Source: Rhizobacter sp. (lineage in GTDB: Bacteria > Pseudomonadota > Gammaproteobacteria > Burkholderiales > Burkholderiaceae_C). Taken from it: a stretch of DNA of 7,248 nt. The DNA is taken from assembly GCA_025359585.1 (NCBI GenBank), contig JANYFX010000667.1, positions 1 through 7,248 on the forward strand. Direction: 5' to 3'. A program made the translations under genes and the position numbers. Shown here piece by piece: positions 6,956 to 7,248 of this stretch (position 1 is the stretch's first letter; each line of letters opens with the position of its first letter). The notes beneath the pieces are model-generated. The model was not told the origin of the DNA. It made no database searches and saw only the letters and a list, made by a program, of their open reading frames with translations.

Positions 6956-7248
6956 ATGAGCGGCGCCACCCTACGTCACCGCCCAATTCTCGGAGGTGTT
7001 TTCGGGAAGGGACGGTACGCGCTCGCGTCGATGCCGTGCGTCGTGAAAGGCCTGCACGCCGTTCGCTACATGGTTCTCGAGCCGACGAGCGGCGTCGTGC
7101 TCAGCATCGCCGACGCGAAGGTCGACGCGCTGGACTCGGCGCGAGCGGTCCTACACGCTGCAGAGCAACTCGCGCAGCAGCAGGCCGACGCCGCTGCGCA
7201 CGAGGCGCAACAGTGCGAGCTGTGGCCGCGGGAGGATGCGTCGCCTGC
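6956..7248 (+). CDS. Hypothetical protein, partial (at least 97 aa, runs off the right edge)
   Basis: An open frame begins with ATG at 6956, 10 bases after the preceding stop (6943-6945), and stays open to the window end. The visible product starts MSGATLRHRPILGGVF. Residues about 1-55 look beta-rich, with KGLHAVRYMVLEPTSGVVL. A long alanine/glutamine-rich helix, possibly a coiled coil, follows (LDSARAVLHAAEQLAQQQ). The ribosome-binding site is weak. I do not recognise the family. The same strand and tight spacing make it the fourth gene of the same operon. Its true length and C-terminal domain are outside the window. Confidence 0.6.
   Translation, partial: MSGATLRHRPILGGVFGKGRYALASMPCVVKGLHAVRYMVLEPTSGVVLSIADAKVDALDSARAVLHAAEQLAQQQADAAAHEAQQCELWPREDASP

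Overview
The window looks like a chromosomal segment of a GC-rich betaproteobacterium, probably order Burkholderiales. The pilB-pilC arrangement, the PilB and PilC protein sequences and the tRNA-Pro(CGG) sequence all fit that, judged from family knowledge and not from a database search. It shows a junction between core chromosome and an integrated mobile element.

Left part (1-3314, minus strand): the type IV pilus assembly genes pilC (cut by the window edge) and pilB (complete). pilB is transcribed first, pilC follows 47 bases later, and the two form one operon that runs off the left edge. Upstream of pilB is about 400 bases without a gene. It holds a candidate pilB promoter and several short perfect palindromes.

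Junction (3315-3362): the 3' 48 bases of a tRNA-Pro(CGG) gene on the minus strand, with CCA, acceptor strand, T arm and most of the anticodon arm. The 5' half is missing. This is the displaced 3' end of a tRNA used as an attachment site. An intact tRNA-Pro is predicted at the other end of the element, to the right of the window.

Right part (3363-7248, plus strand): a P4-like tyrosine recombinase with all six catalytic positions, then a toxin-antitoxin pair (higB-higA, toxin first). The pair has a perfect inverted repeat over its likely promoter and a perfect hairpin just after its stop. Then comes a run of four unrecognised small genes (109, 214, 90 and at least 97 residues) that overlap or nearly touch, so they are probably one operon. 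The recombinase would move the element, HigBA would stabilise it, and the unknown genes are either its cargo or its replication and control functions. No function can be assigned to them from sequence alone; they are the part of the window most likely to be undescribed.
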